From Collinsella sp. An268 (GTDB lineage Bacteria; Actinomycetota; Coriobacteriia; Coriobacteriales; Coriobacteriaceae), in the NCBI RefSeq assembly GCF_002159765.1, contig NZ_NFJH01000002.1:1-64000 (forward strand): DNA of 64,000 bases, written 5' to 3'. The translations under genes and the position numbers were made by a program. Below, one piece after another: positions 27,722 through 36,780 of the stretch (positions within the stretch are counted from its first letter, which is position 1; each line of letters opens with the position of its first letter). The notes under the pieces are model-generated. The model ran no database searches. It worked only from the letters and a program-made list of their open reading frames with translations, and was not told the DNA's origin.

Positions 27722-28426
27722 CTATCCGCGGTCGCGCGCCGCGAGCGGCACGCGGTAGACGTACATCTCGGTCGGCAGGGCGGCGAGGTCCCGGGGGCCG
27801 CGGCGGTGGGCGGCGACGCGGGCGAGCCCCAGGCGCTCGTAAAAGGGCCAGTCGCAATCGGTGTCGGTGCAGAGGAACGCGTGCGCGGCCCCGCCTTGGG
27901 CAAGGAGCGCCTCCATGCGGCCGAGGAGCTCCCGGCCGATCCCCTTGCCGCGCGCGGCGGCGCCCACGGCAAGGAGCACGACCTCGGCCGCTCCGGCAAG
28001 GCCCGCTTGGGCGATGAGCGCGCGGTTGATGTCCTCCGCGGCGCGCCGATAGGCGTCCCATCGCGCCGCCGCCTCAGGATCGAGCCCGCTGAGCGTGCGG
28101 GCCGCCCGCTCCGCCTCGGCATGCCAGGGCCCCGCCGGGGCGGGCGCACCCGTGCAGCCGCAGCAGACGCCGACGGGTGCGCCGTCAAGCGTCGCCACCA
28201 GATGATGGGTCGAGCGGTCGAGGCAGCACAGCACGTCGTGCAGCCCCTCGAGGTGCGCATAGGCGCCCGCCGGGGCATCCGTGTGCCAGAGGTCGCGCAG
28301 GATGTCGGCGAGCGCGGGGAGGTCGGCGGCACGGGCCGGCCGCAGCTCGAGCGCGGCGGCACCGTGCGTCCCGTGGATAAGGGCGGGGATGCGGGGCGCC
28401 TCGTTTGTCCGGGCGGAGTGTTCCAT
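27722..28426 (-). CDS. GNAT-family N-acetyltransferase
   Basis: Acetyl-CoA-dependent transferase, substrate unknown. The coenzyme loop is VLLAVGAAARGKGIGRELLGRM in the second half, followed by a CTDTDCDWPFYERLGL segment typical of the fold's C-terminal part. 234 residues; start MEHSAR at 28426 with AGGAGGG upstream. It is last in a run of five minus-strand genes and 151 bp from the preceding one, so it may have its own promoter. Confidence 0.85.
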   Translation of the reverse strand: MEHSARTNEAPRIPALIHGTHGAAALELRPARAADLPALADILRDLWHTDAPAGAYAHLEGLHDVLCCLDRSTHHLVATLDGAPVGVCCGCTGAPAPAGPWHAEAERAARTLSGLDPEAAARWDAYRRAAEDINRALIAQAGLAGAAEVVLLAVGAAARGKGIGRELLGRMEALLAQGGAAHAFLCTDTDCDWPFYERLGLARVAAHRRGPRDLAALPTEMYVYRVPLAARDRG

Positions 28427-28577
28427 GGTCCCTCCTGTGGTGCGGGTGCCGCGACTATAGCAGCAAGCGCGCAGCCGCGGCAAGTGCGCGGCCGCGCGCC
28501 GTGCGCGTTTAGGTATTGAGCATCAGAACGCGGGGCGCCTGGTGGAGGTCACGAGGGCGACTGGCGCGCTTCAGGCG

Positions 28578-29585
28578 TCAGCGGTTCCAGTTGCGCATGC
28601 CGTCGCCGTCGAACTCCACAAAGCCGCGATGCCCGGCGACGGGGAGCGCACCGAGCGTCCGCTCGAGGTCGGCGAATTCAACGTCGGTGAGCTCGACATT
28701 CCAGGCGCCGAGGTTCTCGAGGATGCGCTCGCGGCGCTTGGAGCCGGGTATGGGCACGACGTTGTCCCATTTCCTGAGCATCCAGGCGAGCGAGATCTGC
28801 GCGGGCGTGGCGCCCTTGGCGGCGGCGACCTCCTGGAGGAGCTCCACGATGGGGCGGTTCGCCGCGATGTTCTCGGCACTCAGCTGCGGGACGAACTGCC
28901 GCACGTCATCCACCTTCTCGAAGGCGGTGTCGCTCGTGACCTTGCCGGAGAGCAGCCCGCTCGCGATGGGCGAGAACGGCACCACGCCGATGCCGTGCGC
29001 GGCGCAGTAGGGGATGACGCGCTCCTCCACCCCGCGCTCGACCATCGAGTAGATATTCTGCACGGCGGTAAGGGGCGTGACCGCGTGCGCGGACGCGATG
29101 GTGTCCACGTCGACCTGCGAGAGGCCCCAACCTCCAATGAGGCCCTCGTCGATGAGACGCCCCATGGCGGCGGCAACGTCTTCGACGGGGATGGCGCGGT
29201 TCACGCGGTGGAGGTAGTAGAGTTCCACGCGCTCTGAGCACAGGCGCTCGAGCGAGGCCTCGAGATGGGCGCGGATGGTCCCGTAGAGGCCGTCTTGCGC
29301 GACCTCGTCGACGTCAAGGTGGAGTTTCGTGGCGATAACGACACGGTCGCGCACGTCCGCGAGCGCCTCGCCGAGCAGGCGCTCGTTGTGCCCGCGGTTC
29401 TCGGGCACGAGGTTGGGGCCGTAGGCCTCGGCTGTGTCGAAGAACGTGCAGCCATAATCGTAGGCGGCGCGGATGGCCGCGATGCTCTCGTCGTGCGCGG
29501 GAATCTGCCCGTATCCGTGGGAGAGCCCCATGCACCCCATGCCGATGGGCGACACCTCGAGCGTGCCCAGAAACCGGCTCTTCAT
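28578..29585 (-). CDS. Aldo/keto reductase
   Basis: NAD(P)H-dependent carbonyl reductase with a TIM-barrel fold. Catalytic residues are visible in FFDTAEAYGP (Asp, Tyr) and VIATKLHLD (Lys); the coenzyme motif PIPGSKRRERILENL is near the C-terminus. The MKSRxLG..VSPIGMGCMGLSHGYG start places it with the YakC/AKR13-like group. 335 residues. Substrate unknown. It lies 46 bases after the histidine phosphatase gene on the same strand. Confidence 0.92.
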   Translation of the reverse strand: MKSRFLGTLEVSPIGMGCMGLSHGYGQIPAHDESIAAIRAAYDYGCTFFDTAEAYGPNLVPENRGHNERLLGEALADVRDRVVIATKLHLDVDEVAQDGLYGTIRAHLEASLERLCSERVELYYLHRVNRAIPVEDVAAAMGRLIDEGLIGGWGLSQVDVDTIASAHAVTPLTAVQNIYSMVERGVEERVIPYCAAHGIGVVPFSPIASGLLSGKVTSDTAFEKVDDVRQFVPQLSAENIAANRPIVELLQEVAAAKGATPAQISLAWMLRKWDNVVPIPGSKRRERILENLGAWNVELTDVEFADLERTLGALPVAGHRGFVEFDGDGMRNWNR

Positions 29586-29631
29586 GGCATCCTCCTTCTG
29601 CCCGCGATGCCGTCTGCCCCGCGGGCGCAGT

Positions 29632-30231
29632 CTATTCGTTGGGATTTATGAGCTCGAGCGCCTCGAAGCGCCCGGTGGCGGCGTCGAAGTCGTAGACGGT
29701 GATGCCGCAGTTCCCGATGCGCCGCCCGTCGCCGCGGAGGCGCTGCTCCGCCTCGGGTCCCTGCGCTCGCAGGAACTGGGCGACTGCGGCCCCATGGCTC
29801 GCCATAAGCACGTACTCGTGCCCCGGGCGCCGCATGAGGTCGGTGATGGTCGTGACGAGGCGTTCCCGGAACGCCATCTCCCCCTCGCCGCCGAAGGGCA
29901 CGTAGAAGTCGCCGTAAGGAAGCGGCGGGTTCACGTCCTCGGTAAGACCCTCAAACGTACCGAAGTTCCACTCTTTGAGGCCCCGCACCCGCTCATAGGG
30001 GAGGTCCGCCTGGCCGCCCTCGGCAAGGACGAGCTCCAGCGTGTCGACGGCGCGCTCCGAGGTCGAGCTGTACGCGTGGTCAAACGTCACGCCGTGCTCT
30101 GCAAACCATCGGCCCGCCTCGCGTGCCTGCGCGATGCCGGCCTCGGTTAGGGGCGAATCGCACCAGCCCTGCTTGCGTTTGAGTACGTTGAAGAGCGTCT
30201 GCCCATGACGCATGAGATAGAGTTTTGCCAC
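29632..30231 (-). CDS. Histidine phosphatase family protein
   Basis: 199 residues of the phosphoglycerate mutase-like phosphatase branch. The nucleophile histidine is in LYLMRHGQT and the second in LMASHGAAV. An SSTSERAVDTLEL helix and KEWNFGTFEGL follow the family pattern. Substrate cannot be read; it is not a glycolytic mutase (gpmA is present separately). It sits within a minus-strand run of aldo/keto reductase genes. Confidence 0.9.
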   Translation of the reverse strand: MAKLYLMRHGQTLFNVLKRKQGWCDSPLTEAGIAQAREAGRWFAEHGVTFDHAYSSTSERAVDTLELVLAEGGQADLPYERVRGLKEWNFGTFEGLTEDVNPPLPYGDFYVPFGGEGEMAFRERLVTTITDLMRRPGHEYVLMASHGAAVAQFLRAQGPEAEQRLRGDGRRIGNCGITVYDFDAATGRFEALELINPNE

Positions 30232-30352
30232 GGTTCCGTTGCCTTTCAGTCATCGCGGTCGGTTGAGGGGCATGGCGGGCCTCCCCCGGAGACGATTCCC
30301 GGGCGATGTCGGGGGATGCGCCCCCGGAGGCCCCGCCTCCCCGTTACGCGCG

Positions 30353-31231
<879 letters not shown>

Positions 31232-31299
31232 GGTGCTTCCTTTCTGCGCTCTGCGGTGCACGGTGGCGGCAAGACGGGCCCGGCCCGCCTCGCCGGGGG

Positions 31300-32169
31300 C
31301 TACGCCTGCTGGGAGTAATCGTTGGTGGCGAGCACGAACGCCGGCGCCTGCTCGGGCACGTGGTAGTAGGGGTGCTGCGGCAGCGCGTTCACGCGCGCCA
31401 TCTCGTCCGCGGTGAGCTCGAAGTCGAAGATATCGATGTTGTCGCGCATGTGGTCGGCGTTGAGCGTCTTGGGGAACGTGACGTTGCCCTCCTGGTAGCT
31501 CCAGCGCAGGATGACCTGTGCGGGGGTCTTGCCGTACTTCTGGGCGAGCTCCGCGAAGAGGGGCTCGGCCATGAGGTTGGCGTCGCCGTGGCCGAGCGGG
31601 TACCAGCCCTCGAAGACGACGTCGCCAAGACCGCGCTCAGCGAGCGCCGCCTTGAGCTCGTGCTGGTTGCAGTACGGGTTGATCTCTACCTGCAGCACGG
31701 CGGGCTTGATGGTCGCGACGGCGAGGATCTCGCCGATCTTGTGGATGGGGAAGTTCGAGAGACCGATGGCGCGCACTTTGCCCGCGCGCACCGCCTCCTC
31801 CATCGCCTTCCAGCCGGAGACGTAGTCGCCGTAGGGCTGGTGGAAGAGCAGGAGGTCGACGTAATCCATATCGAGGCGCTGGAGCGTGGCATCGATGTCT
31901 CGCCCGCACTGCTCGTAGGGGTAGCTCTGCGGGAAGAGCTTCGTCGTGACGAAGAGGTCCTCGCGCGCGACGCCGGACGCCTTGATGGCGCGGCCGACCG
32001 CGACCTCGTTGAAGTACGCGTTGGCGGTGTCGATGTGGGTGTACCCCGCGGCGAGCGCCTCGGGCAGGTGCTTCTCGACCTCGGCGGAGGTCATCTGGAA
32101 GACGCCGTAGCCCATGGCGGGGATCTCGGTGCCGCTCGTTAAGGGGAAGGTCGGTACGTTGGTGGACAT
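31300..32169 (-). CDS. Aldo/keto reductase (diketogulonate reductase-like), first gene of the run
   Basis: 289 residues, a paralogue of the gene at 30353. IPAMGYGVFQMT, HIDTANAYFNE (the Tyr is kept), VTTKLFPQ (Lys) and LLLFHQPYG (His) form the active site; VTFPKTLNADHMRDN binds the coenzyme phosphate. Start MSTNVP at 32169 behind GAAAGGA. It is divergent from a LysR gene with a 19-bp palindrome between, so LysR control of this operon is likely. Confidence 0.92.
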   Translation of the reverse strand: MSTNVPTFPLTSGTEIPAMGYGVFQMTSAEVEKHLPEALAAGYTHIDTANAYFNEVAVGRAIKASGVAREDLFVTTKLFPQSYPYEQCGRDIDATLQRLDMDYVDLLLFHQPYGDYVSGWKAMEEAVRAGKVRAIGLSNFPIHKIGEILAVATIKPAVLQVEINPYCNQHELKAALAERGLGDVVFEGWYPLGHGDANLMAEPLFAELAQKYGKTPAQVILRWSYQEGNVTFPKTLNADHMRDNIDIFDFELTADEMARVNALPQHPYYHVPEQAPAFVLATNDYSQQA

Positions 32170-32271
32170 GGTCGATCCTTTCTCGTGCGCGCCCGGGAAA
32201 AGCGCTTGCGTCTGTATGTGCATAGCATTGCATCCAAAACCGAAGTTGTACAATGCAAAGGGAGGTAAGTT

Positions 32272-32290
32272 ATATGCATGTCATGCATAT
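32272..32290. promoter_or_regulatory. 19-bp perfect palindrome, probable LysR operator
   Basis: ATATGCATG, one T, then CATGCATAT: nine-base arms around a single base. It lies between the divergent reductase operon (start 32169) and LysR gene (start 32344) and fits the T-N11-A symmetry of LysR sites. It is also close enough to the LysR start for autoregulation. Confidence 0.75.
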
Positions 32291-32343
32291 AGGGAGCGGC
32301 TATGAGAAGCGCGGTCCGCTGTCGGCCGCCTGAGGGGGTAACC

Positions 32344-33189
32344 GTGGAGTTAGAGCAGATGCGCCAGCTCGATGCGATCGAGCGCTTGGGCACGATGTCG
32401 GCCGCCGCCGAGGAGCTGCACATCTCGCAGCCCGCGCTCAGCCGTTCCATCCAGCGGCTCGAGGCGGAGCTCGGCTGCGCGCTTTTCGAGCGGGCGGGGC
32501 GACGCGTCGCGCTCAACGATTGCGGGCGCGCGGCAGTTGAGGGGGCGCGGGCGATCCTTCGCGACGAGCGCGTGCTGCACGCCAATGTGGCTGCCATCGC
32601 CGAGCGCGCCCGTGCGCTCCACGTCTCGACGGTTGCGCCGGCGCCGCTCTGGCGCCTGACGGCGCTCGCCATGGAGCGCTTCCCGCGGGAGACCCTTACC
32701 TACGAGACGGTTGAGGAGCGCGAGGCGCTGCGCCAAGTGGTCGCGGGGGCGAGCGACTTCGCCATCACCTGCGCCGACCCGCGCCGGCCCGGCCTCGCGT
32801 CTTGCGAGCTCATGCGCGAGAACCTCGCCGTCACGCTGCCGCCCAACCACCCGCTCGCCGCGCGCAGGGAAGTCTCTTTTGCCGACCTGGCGGGCGAGAC
32901 GTTTCTCATCATGACCAACATCGGCTTCTGGCGCGGTGTCGTGGACCGCGCCATTCCGGGGGCCACCTTCATCGAGCAGGCGGACCGCATGGTGTTCTCG
33001 CAGCTGGCGCATGCCACCCCGCATTGCACGTTTGTGACCGATGCGCCGTTTCAGCGCGATGCCATGCCCGGACGCGTCGTTGTGCCCATAACCGATGCGA
33101 GTGCCCATGCGGTGTTCTACCTCACGATGCGCGGTGACGCGGGCGGCCTGACGGCGCAGCTCTACCGCTGGGTGCGCGAGCACGCTTAG
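32344..33189 (+). CDS. LysR-family transcriptional regulator
   Basis: 281 residues. N-terminal winged helix (LGTMSAAAEELHISQPALSRSIQRLEAELG) and a substrate-binding domain from about residue 80. Start GTG at 32344 with GAGGGGG upstream; the preceding in-frame ATG at 32302 lacks a ribosome site. Divergent from an aldo/keto reductase operon, which it probably controls in response to a carbonyl compound or related metabolite. Confidence 0.92.
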   Translation: MELEQMRQLDAIERLGTMSAAAEELHISQPALSRSIQRLEAELGCALFERAGRRVALNDCGRAAVEGARAILRDERVLHANVAAIAERARALHVSTVAPAPLWRLTALAMERFPRETLTYETVEEREALRQVVAGASDFAITCADPRRPGLASCELMRENLAVTLPPNHPLAARREVSFADLAGETFLIMTNIGFWRGVVDRAIPGATFIEQADRMVFSQLAHATPHCTFVTDAPFQRDAMPGRVVVPITDASAHAVFYLTMRGDAGGLTAQLYRWVREHA

Positions 33190-33822
33190 GGAAACGCTGC
33201 TTTTCTGGTCCGGCCGCCCGGATACCCTTCCGCGGCGCCCCGCGGTCCGGCGCCCCGCGCCGCCGTACATCACCGCGTACATTGCGAGGCCTTTTGCCGG
33301 GCCCTCCGTACATAATTCCGCGCCATGAACTCGGAAATGCGCTGTAGGGGCATAATCCGGCCGACGGGCACATTGAAAGAGAAAATGTACGGGCCTCTAC
33401 CTGCCCTTTTCCCGACTGCGCATTCGCTGGTTCATTGCCGGGTTCATTGCCGCGAGAAATGTACACCGCTCCGGGCAAAACACGCCGCAATGAACCCGCT
33501 GATGCGCTAAGCCGCAGCGCGGCTGATGCCCGGTGCGGCTGCGGCGGGGCGCCCGCGCGCGGGGCTCAGTCCGCGGGCGCCCGCGCGCGGCAGCCGGGGC
33601 CCGTGTTTCCGGGACGTTGAATGCTTGTTTCCTGCTTGCATACGGCCGTTTTCCTATCCGTTGCAAGGCGGTTTCCGATGTTTCGACCGCGTTGAGGGTC
33701 GGTTAACCGCCGCCGCGGCGGTGCTTCCTGCGTCAGGTGCCGCCTACCATGACCGTGTTCCGGCCCGCATCGGCACCAAGCGGGGCCGGAAAGGTCTGAA
33801 GGTGCCACGTAGGGGGTGTGCA
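33190..33822. other. 633-bp gene-free region upstream of amtB
   Basis: No frame here is supported as a gene. The left half (33265-33495) holds nine GTWCAT hexamers and other short repeats, described separately. Then come two direct copies of a GC-rich 16-mer near 33546 and 33571, a TTGCA/TGCAA inverted pair (about 33637-33665), and the palindrome CGGTTAACCG (33700-33709). The amtB promoter must be in here, but no clear -35/-10 pair stands out. Confidence 0.75.
33265..33495. repeat. Array of nine GTWCAT hexamers with fixed spacings
   Basis: Plus-strand copies start at 33265, 33277, 33308 (GTACAT) and 33430, 33442 (GTTCAT); minus-strand copies start at 33325 and 33490 (ATGAAC) and 33385 and 33459 (ATGTAC). 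Start-to-start distances repeat: 12 bp (33265/33277 and 33430/33442), 17 bp giving inverted pairs with an 11-base gap (33308/33325 and 33442/33459), and 31 bp (33277/33308 and 33459/33490). ATGAAC is followed 12 bp on by ATGCGC at 33325, 33490 and, on the minus strand, 33435. GGTTCATTGCCG is tandemly duplicated at 33429-33452. Confidence 0.85.
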
Positions 33823-35094
33823 ATGTATGACTCCGGTTCGACGGCGTTCATGATGGTGAGCACCATGCTCGTGCTGTTCATGACGCCCGGTCTCGCCTTC
33901 TTTTACGGAGGCCTCTCGCGCAGGAAGAACGTTATCAACACCATGCTCATGAGTTTTGCGGTCATCGGCATCGTGGGGCTCACGTGGGTGGTCGCCGGCT
34001 GGTCGATCGCCTATGGCGGCGATGGGACCGACCCCGTCATCGGCGGATTCGACCAATTCGGCCTTTCCGGTGTGGTCGCGGGGATGCTCTCGGAGAGCGC
34101 GGGCGACGGGGCGGTGTACCCCTCGCTTGTCGACATCACGTTCCAGATGGCCTTCGCGCTCATCACCTGCGCCATCGTGACCGGCTCGGTCGCCGGGCGC
34201 ATGCGCTTCGGCGCGGTGGCGACCTTTATCGCCGTGTGGTCGCTTGTGGTGTACGCGCCGCTCGCCCATATGGTCTGGGGCGGTGAGGGCTCGCTCATCG
34301 GCGGCATCATCGGCGCCCTCGACTTCGCCGGCGGCGATGTGGTCCATATCAGCTCGGGCGTCACGGGCCTTGTGCTCTGCCTTGCGCTCGGCGCCCGCAA
34401 GGGCTTCGGCCTCAAGACGTACCGCCCGCACAACGTTCCCTTTGTGGCTCTGGGGGCGGGCCTGCTCTGGTTCGGTTGGTTCGGCTTCAACGGCGGGTCG
34501 GCGTTTGCAGCCGACGGCGTGGCTGCCCTCGCGATCCTGAACACCGTGGCGTCGTCTGCCGCCGGGCTCGCGTCGTGGATGGTCGTTGAGCGCGTCGCAA
34601 CCGGCAAGCCCACGCTGGTGGGCGCCTGCACCGGACTGGTCGCGGGACTCGTGGTGGTCACGCCGGCGGCGGGCTTCGTCGAGCCGTGGGCCGCGGTCGT
34701 CATGGGGCTCATCGTCTCGCCCGTGTGCTATCTGGCGATCGCGCGCCTTAAGACGCGCTTCGGGTACGATGACGCGCTCGACGCGTTTGGCTGCCACGGC
34801 ATCGGCGGCATCTTGGGCGGCGTGCTCACGGGCGTCTTCTGCCTGCCGGAGCTCTCGTGGACGGGACACGGCGGCCTCATCTACACGGGTGACGCCACGC
34901 TGCTCGCGAGCCAGGTGCTCGGCATCGCGGTGACGCTTCTCATCGTGCTCGTGCTCGATGCGGTGCTGATCGCGGCGGTGCGGGCGGCGTTTGGCGGCCG
35001 CCTGCGGGTGACGGATGCCGAGGAGGCGCTCGGCCTCGACGTGGCGACGCACGGCGAGAGTGCGTACCCGGCCTACACGGGGCTCGACGCGTAG
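33823..35094 (+). CDS. amtB: Ammonium transporter
   Basis: Ammonium channel of the Amt/MEP/Rh family, 423 residues with about 11 helices. The twin pore histidines are in VVHISSGVTG and FGCHGIGGILGG; the N-terminal FMTPGLAFFYGGLSRRKNV is the family signature. The first helix has no cleavable signal. Start ATG 33823 with AGGGGG six bases upstream; the frame is open further 5' but without a start. glnK follows 50 bases later, the standard pair in which GlnK plugs AmtB when nitrogen is plentiful. Confidence 0.96.
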   Translation: MYDSGSTAFMMVSTMLVLFMTPGLAFFYGGLSRRKNVINTMLMSFAVIGIVGLTWVVAGWSIAYGGDGTDPVIGGFDQFGLSGVVAGMLSESAGDGAVYPSLVDITFQMAFALITCAIVTGSVAGRMRFGAVATFIAVWSLVVYAPLAHMVWGGEGSLIGGIIGALDFAGGDVVHISSGVTGLVLCLALGARKGFGLKTYRPHNVPFVALGAGLLWFGWFGFNGGSAFAADGVAALAILNTVASSAAGLASWMVVERVATGKPTLVGACTGLVAGLVVVTPAAGFVEPWAAVVMGLIVSPVCYLAIARLKTRFGYDDALDAFGCHGIGGILGGVLTGVFCLPELSWTGHGGLIYTGDATLLASQVLGIAVTLLIVLVLDAVLIAAVRAAFGGRLRVTDAEEALGLDVATHGESAYPAYTGLDA

Positions 35095-35144
35095 CGGCGG
35101 CGGTTATGGACGCATGGCAGCAAGAGGATACGGGGAGGAACCCT

Positions 35145-35489
35145 ATGGCGATGAAGCAGATTACGGCAATCGTGAGGCCCGAGATGCTCGAGCCCTTGAA
35201 GGACGCCCTGGTCGAGGCGGGGGTGACGGGCATGACCATCGCGGAGGTCCAGGGCTTCGGCAACCAGCACGGCTGGCGGGAGTACTACCGGGGGACCGAG
35301 ATCCTGCTCAACATGGTGCCCAAGGTCAAGGTCGTGCTGGTCGTGGAGGACCGCGCGGTGGACGCGCTCATCGACGTTATCTGCGGCGTGGCGCAGACCG
35401 GCGAGGTGGGCGACGGCAAGATCTTCGTGTCGCCGGTCGAGGAGGCGGTGCGCATCCGCACCGGGGAACGCGGGGCGACGGCGCTCTAG
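35145..35489 (+). CDS. glnK: PII signal protein, GlnK type, with altered T-loop
   Basis: Trimeric nitrogen/carbon sensor that binds ATP/ADP and 2-oxoglutarate and blocks AmtB. The C-terminal GDGKIFVSPVEEAVRIRTGE and FGNQHG motifs are intact. In E. coli numbering the T-loop reads YRGTEILLNMVPKVK, so residue 51, the tyrosine that is uridylylated or adenylylated in other bacteria, is isoleucine; Tyr46 remains. Control by covalent modification at that site is therefore excluded. Start ATG 35145 with GGAGG upstream (114 aa). Confidence 0.95.
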   Translation: MAMKQITAIVRPEMLEPLKDALVEAGVTGMTIAEVQGFGNQHGWREYYRGTEILLNMVPKVKVVLVVEDRAVDALIDVICGVAQTGEVGDGKIFVSPVEEAVRIRTGERGATAL

Positions 35490-35566
35490 GGGCGGCGCGG
35501 CGGCGGGGTGCGGCGCGGTATGATAGGCGCGATGCACCCCTGCCCCGCGTGAAAGGAGCCCGAGCG

Positions 35567-36688
35567 ATGGACACGGGCGAGATGGTCCCTGCCGCCCCGA
35601 CGACGTTTATGGACCGGTTGCTGCTCGCGCAGACGACGGTCGATTACGATGTGGCGCGCCGCGGGGAGGAGGGCCTGGTCGAGCGATTGCTCGAGGACGC
35701 GGCGACGCGCGTCATGCTGGTGAACCACGGGCTCGTGGCGGTGCCCAAAAGGAGCGGCGCCGATGCCCCGGGCGCGCTCGTCTGCGCCGACGACCCGGCG
35801 GCGCCCCGCCCCGACGCGGCGGCGCCGACCGGCCCCTTGGCGCTGGCGCTCCTCTCCGCCGAGGCGGTGCGCGAGGAGGCCCGCCGCCCGGGCTGTATCG
35901 CCATCTACCTCGGTGTCGACCGCACAGCCGAGCCTAAGACGCCGTATATCGCCCTCGACATCACGCGGGCTGCCGAGGGTCCCGCCGCGCCCCGGTCGGA
36001 GGCGCGCGCCCATGTGGACGCGGACCTCGGGCGCTCCGACGGCTCCTTCGCCGTGCGGGCGCTCCGCGACTTCGACTGGATCGAGCTCCGGTCGTTCGCC
36101 CCGTGCGCGACCCCGCGCGACGCCGGACTCGCCACGAGCGCGGTCTCCGTCGCCATGTGGCACGCGCACCAGCGGTTCTGCCCCTCCTGCGGCGCCCCGG
36201 TGCGCCCGGCGCTCGCCGGCTGGGCGCAGGTGTGCACGGGTGAGGCGGACGGGCGGCGCCTGCTCTTCCCGCGCATCGAGCCGGCGATCATCACCGCCAT
36301 CGTCGACGATCGGGACCGCATCCTCCTCCAGCACAACACCGCGTGGCGTCCGCGGTTCTACTCGGTCTCGGCCGGTTTCGTCGAGACGGGGGAGAGCCTG
36401 GAGCACGCCGTGCGCCGCGAGGCGGAGGAGGAGACGGGCGTCGTGCTCGATACGGTTAGCTACCTGGGGTCCCAGCCGTGGCCGTTTCCCGCGTCGCTCA
36501 TGCTCGGCTTCACGGCGCACGCCGCGACGACGGCGATCGCCGTCGACCACGACGAGGTGTCGGACGCGCGCTGGTTCACGCGCGATGAGCTCGCCCGCGC
36601 CATCGAGCGCGATGGCCTCGAGCTCCCCGGGCGCGCCTCTATCGCGCGCCACCTCATCGAGCACTGGTACGGCGCGCAGCTGGGATAG
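35567..36688 (+). CDS. nudC: NADH pyrophosphatase / NAD-cap hydrolase, NudC type
   Basis: Hydrolyses NADH (and possibly NAD caps on RNA) to NMNH and AMP. The Nudix box GFVETGESLEHAVRREAEEETGV is followed by the NudC signature SQPWPFPASLM. The zinc ribbon is incomplete: CPSCG keeps the first pair, but the second has only one cysteine (QVCTGEADG). 373 residues, with a weakly conserved N-terminal domain. Start ATG 35567 with AAAGGAG upstream. It follows glnK by 77 bases and may share its transcript. Confidence 0.9.
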   Translation: MDTGEMVPAAPTTFMDRLLLAQTTVDYDVARRGEEGLVERLLEDAATRVMLVNHGLVAVPKRSGADAPGALVCADDPAAPRPDAAAPTGPLALALLSAEAVREEARRPGCIAIYLGVDRTAEPKTPYIALDITRAAEGPAAPRSEARAHVDADLGRSDGSFAVRALRDFDWIELRSFAPCATPRDAGLATSAVSVAMWHAHQRFCPSCGAPVRPALAGWAQVCTGEADGRRLLFPRIEPAIITAIVDDRDRILLQHNTAWRPRFYSVSAGFVETGESLEHAVRREAEEETGVVLDTVSYLGSQPWPFPASLMLGFTAHAATTAIAVDHDEVSDARWFTRDELARAIERDGLELPGRASIARHLIEHWYGAQLG

Positions 36689-36716
36689 CGCTTGCTCCAA
36701 GCAGCGAAACGCAAAA

Positions 36717-36751
36717 GCCGGTGCCCGCGTCATGGCTCGCGGGGCACCGGC
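36717..36751. terminator. Two-way terminator between nudC and alcohol dehydrogenase genes
   Basis: Bases 36717-36729 pair with 36738-36751 (one bulge) around an 8-base loop, between convergent genes. AAAA precedes it, giving a T run on the minus strand. Confidence 0.8.
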
Positions 36752-36780
36752 CTCTGTCGCAGATGTAGGTGCACCGCAGG

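Noticed and set aside
33265-33495. CRISPR array or iteron origin as an explanation of the hexamer array
   Set aside because: Repeats are only 6 bp (12 for one tandem pair), in both orientations and with no equal spacers; no cas or rep gene is near.
33526-33822. N-terminal extension of amtB by about 99 residues
   Set aside because: Extra residues are low-complexity, the Amt family starts at the chosen ATG, and a good ribosome site precedes it.
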